In this document: one piece after another, positions 17,518 to 24,433 of the stretch
Layout: each line of letters opens with the position of its first letter
Numbering within the stretch: the first letter of the stretch is position 1
DNA from: Planctomycetota bacterium
GTDB lineage: Bacteria; Planctomycetota; UBA8742; UBA2392
Length of the DNA: 64,000 bases
NCBI GenBank assembly: GCA_016722065.1
Contig: JADKGX010000001.1
Location: forward strand, 2,542,001 to 2,606,000
Direction: 5' to 3'
Translations under genes and position numbers: made by a program
The notes under the pieces: model-generated
The model's input: only the letters and a program-made list of their open reading frames with translations
What the model was told of the DNA's origin: nothing
Databases searched by the model: none

Positions 17518-18792
17518 TCAGTCCCGTCGCCGGCGTCGCATCGCCAAGAGCAGGCAAAGAATGACCGGCGTTGCAGCCGTGCCCACGGCGCAACCCCCGC
17601 CGCCACCGCCGCCGCCACTACCCCCGCCACCGCCGCCTGTGCCACCGCCGCTGGCCGTGATGGCAACCGTGGTGTTACTGGGGGTGCTGTCGCCGGCTGT
17701 GTTGTAGGCAAACACCCGATAGGAATACTGCTGGCCCGCAGCCAGACCGGTGTCGTTGAACGTGCTTGCGTTGGCGCCGACCGTTCCGGCCGTGGCAAAG
17801 GCGCCCGCGCCCAGTTGCCTTTCAATGCGAAAGCCACTTTCATTGTTGCTGGCGTCGGACCACGTCACCGTCGCCCCAAGGCTTGCCGTGGCGGCGGCGT
17901 TGGCGCCCGTGGGTGCCGCAGGCGGCGTGGCTGGCGTGCCCGAGTTGTATTCAAAGGCGCCGATATCAAACGTCGCGTCGGCAAATCTAGCCTGATCCTG
18001 CTGGTGCTTGATGTACTCGCGCGTGACGTTGTGGCTGGCTTGGGTGGTAGCATGAAGGGTGATGCCGGCGTCGCGGCAGGCACTGGATGTAGCCAGCGAA
18101 AAGTCCTGGCCTGCCTCGTCCAGAAATGCCGGGCTGGTGCCATTGACAACGCCGCCCTGGTTGTTGACCGTGCCCTGCATGGCCGCGCCACTGTGGCTGC
18201 TGATGTAGCCGGTTTTGAACCAGCAGTTGCGGTAGTTCAAGACGCCGGTGTCGTCAATCAGCCCCAGGTTGCTGCCATTGGCTGTTACGTAGATAACGTT
18301 GTTACGGCAATCGCATGTTTCGCTGTTGGTGGAAAGCCGCACCAGCGTGGTGTTGCCGCTGCGCGTGCTGACAATTGTGTTGTTGTAAAGGAACAGCGTG
18401 CCCTTGCGGTAGGTACTGGTGGTGCCGTTGTCGCCGCCGTAGTGAATGATCTGGCTGTTGCCGGCGCCGTTGGGCTCAATCAGCGTGTTGCCGTAGACAA
18501 AGGTCGTGCCGTAGCCAGTCAAGGTGTCAATGCCACTGCCGTCGGCCTCCACCAGGTCGAGTTGGCGGTTGCCGCTCTCAATCCAGTTGTAGCGAACCAC
18601 GCAGCCGGCGCTGCGGTCCTTCAGCGCGTTGCCGTTGGCCCCGCTGCGCAGGGGGCCGTAGCGGTTGTATTCATACAGGATGCCGAATGACTCGCAGTAA
18701 CTGTTGTGTTCAAAGGCGCTGGCACTATTGCCGTTGTCATGGATGTAGCAGCGCGAAACGGTGATGTCTTCGGTCAGGTCCGGGTTGCCCGC
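17518..18792 (-). CDS. Beta-helix surface protein with FnIII and C-terminal sorting signal: 3' fragment of a frameshifted gene
   Basis: About 424 residues continuing the frame broken near 18790. It holds the rest of a right-handed parallel beta-helix (TLFLYNNTIVSTRSGNTTL, CDCRNNVIYVT). At roughly residues 290-380 comes a fibronectin type III domain (ATVTWSDASNNESGFRIER, YSYRVFAYNTAGDSTPS). The C-terminus is a Gly-rich run ending in one Cys, then a hydrophobic helix (TAATPVILCLLLAM) and an Arg cluster (RRRRR). That three-part tail resembles MYXO-CTERM/Synerg-CTERM-type sorting signals, which anchor exported proteins in the envelope. The first codons are in the restored frame, not a native start. 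Confidence 0.8.
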   Translation of the reverse strand, partial: AGNPDLTEDITVSRCYIHDNGNSASAFEHNSYCESFGILYEYNRYGPLRSGANGNALKDRSAGCVVRYNWIESGNRQLDLVEADGSGIDTLTGYGTTFVYGNTLIEPNGAGNSQIIHYGGDNGTTSTYRKGTLFLYNNTIVSTRSGNTTLVRLSTNSETCDCRNNVIYVTANGSNLGLIDDTGVLNYRNCWFKTGYISSHSGAAMQGTVNNQGGVVNGTSPAFLDEAGQDFSLATSSACRDAGITLHATTQASHNVTREYIKHQQDQARFADATFDIGAFEYNSGTPATPPAAPTGANAAATASLGATVTWSDASNNESGFRIERQLGAGAFATAGTVGANASTFNDTGLAAGQQYSYRVFAYNTAGDSTPSNTTVAITASGGGTGGGGGGSGGGGGGGGCAVGTAATPVILCLLLAMRRRRRD

Positions 18793-19346
18793 CCGCCGCC
18801 GGGTCCGACAAACAAGCCGTTGCCACTGTCGTGCAGCACACAGTTACGAAATGTCAGGTGCTTGCCTTTTTCAACGTACAAAGCGGCGGCATTGCCGGCG
18901 TAGGCCACTCCGGGCACACCACCGTCGTCGGTGTATGTGTAGCTGCTGTGTGCGCTGCGAATCTCCAGGTTCTCGATCACGATGTACTGCGGCACGGTGT
19001 CGGCGGGCGTATTGGCGCCACCGATCTTGATCACGCCGCGGTTTTCACCCCAATAGTTCAAACCTGTCGCGGTGACGGCCGCGTTGCCGGTAATGACTGG
19101 CAGTGCACCCGTGGTGGTGTCCGGAACACCCTGAACGGTGATAGGGTTGCCGGCGGCGCCCTGACGGCAGATCACCCATTTCTCTGCGTAGGGCGTGCTG
19201 CGCCAGTGAATGCGCACGGTGTCTCCGGCCCCAAGTGTGGCCCAGGGCACGGCGCCGATAGCGGCATAGGTCTGGCCGGGGCCTACGTCGTAGGTCGCAG
19301 CGGCAAGTGGCGCGGCCAGCAGCAGCAGGAAAAGCAGCGTGCGCAT
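18774..19346 (-). CDS. Beta-helix surface protein: 5' fragment of a frameshifted gene
   Basis: A fragment of 190 residues with signal peptide MRTLLFLLLLAAPLAAATYD, then PGQTYAAIGAVPW, the usual start of a right-handed beta-helix (pectate-lyase-like, Beta_helix families). The end is RNCVLHDSGNGLFVGPGGG, where the frame runs to a stop at 18774. The -1 frame resumes with GNPDLTEDITVSRCYIHDN, the natural continuation. One missing G in GGCGGCGGGCGGGC (18787-18800) explains this. The ATG overlaps the stop of the FecR-like gene (TGATG), so I prefer 19346 over the longer frame from 19379. Confidence 0.78.
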   Translation of the reverse strand: MRTLLFLLLLAAPLAAATYDVGPGQTYAAIGAVPWATLGAGDTVRIHWRSTPYAEKWVICRQGAAGNPITVQGVPDTTTGALPVITGNAAVTATGLNYWGENRGVIKIGGANTPADTVPQYIVIENLEIRSAHSSYTYTDDGGVPGVAYAGNAAALYVEKGKHLTFRNCVLHDSGNGLFVGPGGGRATRT

Positions 19347-20827
19347 CAGTCCTCCTGGATTCGTACGTATTCGACCCAATCGATCTCGACGCTTGCTGCG
19401 GCTGTGCCCTCCAGGTGCAGCTTGAAGTTGCGCAGCAACTGGCCAGGGGTCATCTTCAGCGCGGGATTCAGTTTGTCGGCAAAATCAGCCAGGCGGATTT
19501 CAAACACCTGCCACTCGCCCTCTTTGGCCGGTTTCAAGCGCTGGCTGAAACAGCGCTGGTCGTTGGGCTTGTCCAGAAACACCTCAAGTTGCAACTGCGT
19601 GATGGCCCGTGTGCGGGCACGAAAGCGCAGTACCATGCCAGCCAGCACCGTAACTGTGGGGTCATAGCGAAAGGCCGCGTAGTTGCCGGCACCCGTGCGC
19701 GAAAGCAAACCGTCTTTCATTTCCTCGCCGTCGCCGTAAAGCCCGCCGGGCGGGGTGCGGTCAAAATCCTCGCGGTACACAACACGCGCCGGAAGGTCGC
19801 GCGTCAGTCGGTTTGGTGAGGCCTTTTTGGCGTTGCCCAGTCCGCGCGCAGTCAGGCGACGCTCAAATCCGGGCGCCACGGCTTCTTCGCCCAGGGTGCA
19901 GTCGCCCAGCAGGCAGGTCAGTTCGAGCGCCGCCTGGTCGCGGCGCGCAATCGCAACGCCGTTTGGCAGCGCGGCAACCAGTTCGCCAACTGAAAACGCC
20001 AGGGCCTCTGAAGTGCCCAGGTTGTCGGCATAGACCGATTTGCTTTCCAGTTGAACCAGCAAGTGCTTGTCCTGTGTGTTTAGAACGATGTCACCGTCAA
20101 ATCGAAGCAGGCTGCCGCCGGACAACCACACTTCGGCGGTTCCGCGTGAGACACTCAGGTTTGCGCCCGCAAGAATGTCGGTGTTTGCGGCCAAATCGGC
20201 CCAATCGTCGGTGCCGTAGCGAATGCGCACTTTGCCCGCATTGGCGTCAAGGCGTGCAACCACGGCCTTGGCAGGCGTCGGGGTGGATTCTGTGCCCTTG
20301 GGCGGGGTGGGCGCTGCTTCCTGGGGTGTCTTGGGTTGTTCGACTCCCGGTCCAGGTGCGGGCTGTGGTTCCTTGGCCGGCTCGGGTGTCGGCGGTTTCT
20401 GTTCTGGCGCCGGTTTGGGTTCCTGCACCAGTTGCTGGGGCTGGGCCGGGCCTGGTTGGTCGTTCTGCGCCGGAGTGTTTTCAGCGCCATCTGGTTTGAC
20501 CGTGTTCTGAGGCAGGCTGCCAGGCCGGGGTGCGACTGGCGCAGCCGGGTTGTCGTTGGCCGATACGATGGGCGGACTGCCCTCATTCACCGTGGCGCGA
20601 AACCAATCCAGGTTCAAGAACACCAGCAACAACACGGCCGCCGCAACGGCGCAGCCTGCTGCGGCCTGAATGCGCAGGTTGCGCGCGCGGCGCTGCAGCG
20701 CAAATTCGGCACTGAATTGGTGGGACAGCTTGGCACGCAGGCCGGCATGGGCACCGGGAGCACCTTCCAGCGCCCTGCGCACCAGTTGATCAGCCTGTTT
20801 GAAGACTTCGCCCGTGGGTCGCTGCAT
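19346..20827 (-). CDS. FecR-like transmembrane protein, probable anti-sigma partner
   Basis: A 493-residue protein. Residues 1-50 are a helical cytoplasmic part (QADQLVRRALEGAPGAHAG). A single membrane helix lies near 53-72 (AAAGCAVAAAVLLLVFLNLD). A long Pro/Gln/Glu-rich linker follows at about 85-185. Next is a FecR-like beta domain (ILAGANLSVSRGTAEVWLSG, GSLLRFDGDIVL), and then a C-terminal jelly-roll-like domain (VYREDFDRTPPGGLYGDG to IDWVEYVRI). The ECF sigma factor is 83 bp upstream and the beta-helix gene overlaps downstream, so the three form one unit. It likely senses an envelope signal and controls the sigma factor. Confidence 0.85.
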   Translation of the reverse strand: MQRPTGEVFKQADQLVRRALEGAPGAHAGLRAKLSHQFSAEFALQRRARNLRIQAAAGCAVAAAVLLLVFLNLDWFRATVNEGSPPIVSANDNPAAPVAPRPGSLPQNTVKPDGAENTPAQNDQPGPAQPQQLVQEPKPAPEQKPPTPEPAKEPQPAPGPGVEQPKTPQEAAPTPPKGTESTPTPAKAVVARLDANAGKVRIRYGTDDWADLAANTDILAGANLSVSRGTAEVWLSGGSLLRFDGDIVLNTQDKHLLVQLESKSVYADNLGTSEALAFSVGELVAALPNGVAIARRDQAALELTCLLGDCTLGEEAVAPGFERRLTARGLGNAKKASPNRLTRDLPARVVYREDFDRTPPGGLYGDGEEMKDGLLSRTGAGNYAAFRYDPTVTVLAGMVLRFRARTRAITQLQLEVFLDKPNDQRCFSQRLKPAKEGEWQVFEIRLADFADKLNPALKMTPGQLLRNFKLHLEGTAAASVEIDWVEYVRIQED

Positions 20828-20910
20828 TCACTTCTCCAACCTGATAACCCCGCCCGCGTGGCCCAGGTCAGGATCAAAGTCGCGGTCGCAAGACGTGTTG
20901 CCCATTGCAC

Positions 20911-21435
20911 TTACACCTCAAACCGGGCGCGCAGCTTGGTTCGGGCGCTCAAGATGGCCTGCTTCACTGCACCTTCGCTGGTCCCAAGCACTGTTGCGAT
21001 TTCAGATTGCGCCAAGCCCTGAACTGCAAACAGTGTCAGCGCCGTGCGCTCTTGTTCTGGCAGTGTGCCCATGAACGCGCGCACCTGTGTCAGTTGGTCG
21101 CTGGATTCGACCTTGATCTCCGGGTTGCTGGGCGGGCGCAGTCGCGCGGTGTCGTGCCGGCCGGTGCGGCGTTTCTGGCCGCGATGTTCATTCAACGCTA
21201 CATGCCGCGCCACCGTAACCAGCCAGGCCAGCAGGTTGCCCCCGGCAAATGCAGCCGGGTTGCGCCACAGCCGAATGAAGGCCTCTTGCGCGGCATCGTT
21301 GGCCGCTGCGTCGTCGCCGGCCACAACGCGGGTGATGCGCACCAGCGCGTCCAGGTGCGCGGCCATCAACGCGTCCAGTGCGGCGGAGTCGCCGCGCCCC
21401 AGAGCGCGTACTAGTTCGAGTTCCGATTCAGGCAC
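20911..21435 (-). CDS. ECF-type RNA polymerase sigma factor
   Basis: A 174-residue sigma-70 family protein with only regions 2 and 4. Region 2 shows NDAAQEAFIRLWRNP and NLLAWLVTVARHVALNEHR. Region 4 shows LPEQERTALTLFAVQGLAQSEIATVLGTSEGAVKQ, the helix-turn-helix that reads the -35 element, written here only as its two halves LPEQERTALTLFAV and AQSEIATVLGTSEGAVKQ for reference. The start is GTG at 21435 with no clear Shine-Dalgarno. The FecR-like membrane protein encoded next is the expected regulator. Target promoters are unknown. Confidence 0.92.
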   Translation of the reverse strand: MPESELELVRALGRGDSAALDALMAAHLDALVRITRVVAGDDAAANDAAQEAFIRLWRNPAAFAGGNLLAWLVTVARHVALNEHRGQKRRTGRHDTARLRPPSNPEIKVESSDQLTQVRAFMGTLPEQERTALTLFAVQGLAQSEIATVLGTSEGAVKQAILSARTKLRARFEV

Positions 21436-21468
21436 AGGGCCAAGTATCGGGCAAGGCTTGGGCCCGGG

Positions 21469-22464
21469 TCAACTTGCCTTCGCGCCGTGCCACCGCAGTT
21501 CTCGCTCAATTGCGTTGTGCAAATCAGTCGTTGGCACATAGCCGAGGTCGCGCTGGGCCTTGGCGCTGCTGTAATGCTGGCCGTAGGCGAGGTGGTAGTA
21601 GCTGGTCAGGCTCATGGCGCTGGTCTTGCCGGTTGCCAACCCGCGAAGTTCGCCCCAGTAGCCGCCCAGTCGGGCCAAGGCGCGCGGAAGTACGATCGGC
21701 CGCGAGATTCCTGCCATGGTGGTTACGGCGTCGGCGAAGTCTTTCAGTGTCGTGTTTACGCCCCCCAGAATGTAGCGCTGGCCCGGTACGCCACGTTGAA
21801 GCGCCAGCACGTGGCCCTTGGCGCAGTCGTGCGTGTCGACAAAATTCAGGCGCGCGTTGACCATGAACGGCGTCAGCCCGCCAAAGAACACACAGGCCCC
21901 CGAAAGTTCGGGGTTGCGGCTGCCTTCGCCCACCAGACCCGTCGGGTTGACAATGACCGTAGGCGGAAACTCGGTGGCACCTTGCAACACCGCTTGTTCC
22001 AACGCGTGCTTGACGGGGTAATAGTTGCCGCCGCCCTGGCGGCGCGGGTTGAAGGGCAGGCTTTCGTCGGCTGATTGCCCCGCGTGCGCGAGCCCGATTG
22101 TGGAAAGACTGCTGGTGAACACGACTCGTTCAATGCCGGCAGTTCGGGCAAGTCTCAGGACCGCCTGCAACTGCGGCACCCAGCGAGCCAGCATGCCGGC
22201 GCGCCGGAATCTCAGCCCGCTGCTGGGGTAGGGGGCCGCGCAATGCATCAGAGAACGGCAGCCAGCAAGTGCACTTTGCAAAGTCGCGGTTTCGTTGTAG
22301 TCACCCCAGTGAATCTGGCAACCTGCGGCCTGGGCCTGCAAGGCGTTGCGCGTGCCAGGCGTGCGGCACAGGCAGCGCACGTCGAAGCCGCTTTCTCGCA
22401 GGGCCAGGGCGACGCGGCTGCCCACGGTGCCTGCGGCGCCCAGCAGCAGAACGCGATCAGCCAT
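21469..22464 (-). CDS. NAD(P)-dependent epimerase/reductase (HpnA-like extended SDR)
   Basis: A 331-residue extended SDR. The cofactor motif is LLLGAAGTVGSRVALAL and the catalytic region is VVFTSSLSTIG with NYYPVKHALEQA (Y-x-x-x-K form YYPVK). PTVIVNPTGLVGEG, RLNFVDTHDCAKGHVLAL and RYILGGVNTTLKDFAD match the hopanoid-associated sugar epimerase HpnA and dihydroflavonol reductase-like enzymes. No hopanoid or carotenoid genes lie nearby, so the pathway is unknown. It overlaps the small gene upstream by 8 bases and precedes the sigma factor gene by 33 bp. Confidence 0.88.
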   Translation of the reverse strand: MADRVLLLGAAGTVGSRVALALRESGFDVRCLCRTPGTRNALQAQAAGCQIHWGDYNETATLQSALAGCRSLMHCAAPYPSSGLRFRRAGMLARWVPQLQAVLRLARTAGIERVVFTSSLSTIGLAHAGQSADESLPFNPRRQGGGNYYPVKHALEQAVLQGATEFPPTVIVNPTGLVGEGSRNPELSGACVFFGGLTPFMVNARLNFVDTHDCAKGHVLALQRGVPGQRYILGGVNTTLKDFADAVTTMAGISRPIVLPRALARLGGYWGELRGLATGKTSAMSLTSYYHLAYGQHYSSAKAQRDLGYVPTTDLHNAIERELRWHGAKAS

Positions 22465-22819
22465 GGGCGCGGATCAGGGCAAGGTGACTGGGCTTGAGAG
22501 GTTTCAGGGCAAACCGGCGGCCGGAGGCCTTCTCAATCAGCGCGCCGGCAGCCAGGTCGACTTCGATTTCCGCATTGTCGGGCACGCTGCTGACAGGATC
22601 CATCGGCCTGGCCACGGCCACACCGCGTGCATTCAACAGGCGTTCCAGAAACGGGTCGCAGCCCTCACACAGGATCAACCCGGGCACAGATTTGGCCCAT
22701 TCCGGGGGCAAGGCCGCAGTCTCCGGCGGTGCCACCAGCGGCCCCGTGAGCAGCAGGCACAGCCCGGTCGCGGTGGGCAACAGGTGAAGGTCGCAGTGGG
22801 TCAACTTGCGCAGAATCAT
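22457..22819 (-). CDS. Small protein with faint resemblance to a PEP-utilising swivel domain
   Basis: A 120-residue protein starting at the ATG at 22819; the longer frame to 23149 overlaps the neighbour and its extra residues look non-coding. Visible segments are LTGPLVAPPETAALPPEWAK, PGLILCEGCDPFLERLLN, RGVAVARPMDPVSSVPD and EIEVDLAAGALIEK. The order of a released or hidden segment, a GVxVA strand and a DGxxIxVD-like turn recalls the mobile domain of PEP synthase-type enzymes, but the catalytic His is absent. It lies between the MNIO partner gene and the epimerase in the same operon. Function unknown. Confidence 0.65.
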   Translation of the reverse strand: MILRKLTHCDLHLLPTATGLCLLLTGPLVAPPETAALPPEWAKSVPGLILCEGCDPFLERLLNARGVAVARPMDPVSSVPDNAEIEVDLAAGALIEKASGRRFALKPLKPSHLALIRAHG

Positions 22820-22850
22820 GCGTCGGTTATGCCACGGAAAGCGCCGGGCG

Positions 22851-23543
22851 TCACGAACGGATGTCGCGCAGTAGTTGTTCCGCCCGCCGGAACGCAGCGT
22901 TGCCCCTGGATGGCGCGCCAGCCAGCAAGGCCTTGGCGGCCTCGGCGTCATGGCGCCGCAGTGCGATTTCGTTGGTGCCCTGCGGGCCCCGAAACAGCAG
23001 CAGGCAAGTGTGTCGCCTGGGTTCGTAGACCGGGCAAAGGTTGTGTTCCAGCAGCGATTCCAGAATCGCCCCGACGTCAAAGGCGAACTCGACAACCCGC
23101 GGGTTGGGTCCGTCGTCCCAGGGGCAGCCCAACAGGCGTTCGTAGGCAAGCAGGTCTTCGATCCAGGGTGTCACGGCCAGTTCGCGCTGGTGCAAGCGAA
23201 CGAAAGCTGCAAGGGCACGGGCGTCGGAGTCATCGTTATGCCGGTTCTCAAAGCCTGGGCTTTCGGTCAGGCGATGCACCAGTTCGGCTTGCGGGATCTC
23301 CAGCGCAGCCTGCAGTGCCAGCCAGGTGCCGGGCACGCGAGGCTGGTACCACTGGCCGCCAATATCACCGGCGTGCAGGTCAACTACCCGGCGCAACCGT
23401 GCTGGTTCCAGCGCACGAAGCTGCTGCAGTTCGGCATCGCTCAAGCCCTGCACGGGGGGCGGCCCTCCGCGCAAGAATGCCTCGCGTTCGGTGCGCTTGT
23501 AGTAAAGGCGATACAGGGCAGAAAACTGGGCGCTCAGGCTCAT
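22851..23543 (-). CDS. Probable partner of the DUF692/MNIO protein (BufC/DUF2063-like by position and layout)
   Basis: A 230-residue, mostly helical protein. It starts MSLSAQFSALYRLYYKRTE and has GLSDAELQQLRALEPARLRR, RVPGTWLALQAALEIPQAEL and LLAYERLLGCPW. The repeated pattern of LxAL helices, a P-x-T-x-x-x-L segment and a late LAxYE motif resembles the partner proteins (BufC, TglI, DUF2063) that feed peptides to MNIO oxidases. The match is by eye and needs a profile search. The ATG at 23543 overlaps the stop of the DUF692 gene by ATGA, so the two are coupled. A longer frame to 23603 exists but ignores this coupling. Confidence 0.72.
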   Translation of the reverse strand: MSLSAQFSALYRLYYKRTEREAFLRGGPPPVQGLSDAELQQLRALEPARLRRVVDLHAGDIGGQWYQPRVPGTWLALQAALEIPQAELVHRLTESPGFENRHNDDSDARALAAFVRLHQRELAVTPWIEDLLAYERLLGCPWDDGPNPRVVEFAFDVGAILESLLEHNLCPVYEPRRHTCLLLFRGPQGTNEIALRRHDAEAAKALLAGAPSRGNAAFRRAEQLLRDIRS

Positions 23544-24433
23544 GCTTTCCCCAACAGCCATTGCGGCCGGTGCTGCTGCACAACCTGGCGCACCTGCGCG
23601 CACTGGGCAACGGCGCGGTCTTCAGTGGCGTCTTCTACTTCGATGGTGACGGCCTTGAGGTTTTCCATGCGGGGCAGTAACTCGCGCAGCAGGTCCAACG
23701 ACGGTGCAGGAATCGGCCCCGCGCCGTGCAGGTCGCGGTAGATTCGCCCGCCGTGGTATTTTTCAACGCGTGCGCCGGCCAGGTGAACCTCAATGACTCT
23801 TGACAGGTCAAGCTTCTCCACGCCGTGCAGCGGGTCGTCGCCATGGCCCATGCAAAGCTGGTAGGACCACAAATGACCAAGGTCGAGCACCAGCCCGCAA
23901 TCGGCCTGGTGCGAAAGCTGCGTCATCCATTCGCACAGGTGCACATCGCCGACGACGAACTCATAGGGCGCATTTTCAGGCAGCAGCGGCCCCGGCAACA
24001 GGGCGTGCAGCTGGCGAACATTGGCCACCGTGGCGCGCAGCGATTCAGGCGTCAGGATTGCCGGGAAAAAGAAGTCCGTATAGCGGCCATCAATGTGTCG
24101 CACGGCCAGTTCTTCGACGGTCCAGGGCGGCGCCAGAAGCTTCTGGTTCTTCATGCAGCCGTCAATCGGCGGGCGCGGGCACAGGGCGGGCCCTACCGGG
24201 TCCAGGCCTTCATGGTGGTAGGTGCGCGGCACGTCGCGCGGGATTTGCGCAAAGGGCTTGTCAACATCTGCCCAGTTGCCGCGGGTGTAGACCTCAAGAA
24301 AGTCAAACCCGGCGCGATGGTGCTTGATCAACTTGCGAAAATCCGGGCGTGTATCGAACACATCAATGCCCAGACCCACACCCAGCACGGGGGCGGCGCA
24401 AACTCGGGCAAACGGTGAATCCGTAGAGATCAC
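23540..24433 (-). CDS. DUF692/MNIO-type multinuclear iron oxidase-like protein
   Basis: A 297-residue TIM-barrel protein resembling DUF692, the MNIO family of iron oxidases (MbnB, TglH, BufB) that modify cysteines in ribosomal peptides. Candidate ligands line up in family order: TYHHEGL (His 73-74), LLPENAPYEF (Glu 153), LVLDLGHLWS (Asp 184, His 187), VIEVHLAGAR (His 217), RDLHGAG (Asp 234, His 236) and VTIEVEDA (Glu 265). The classical SEHL motif is not seen, so this is a divergent member. It overlaps the partner gene downstream and the cyclase gene upstream by 4 bases each. No obvious precursor peptide is adjacent. Confidence 0.75.
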   Translation of the reverse strand: MISTDSPFARVCAAPVLGVGLGIDVFDTRPDFRKLIKHHRAGFDFLEVYTRGNWADVDKPFAQIPRDVPRTYHHEGLDPVGPALCPRPPIDGCMKNQKLLAPPWTVEELAVRHIDGRYTDFFFPAILTPESLRATVANVRQLHALLPGPLLPENAPYEFVVGDVHLCEWMTQLSHQADCGLVLDLGHLWSYQLCMGHGDDPLHGVEKLDLSRVIEVHLAGARVEKYHGGRIYRDLHGAGPIPAPSLDLLRELLPRMENLKAVTIEVEDATEDRAVAQCAQVRQVVQQHRPQWLLGKA

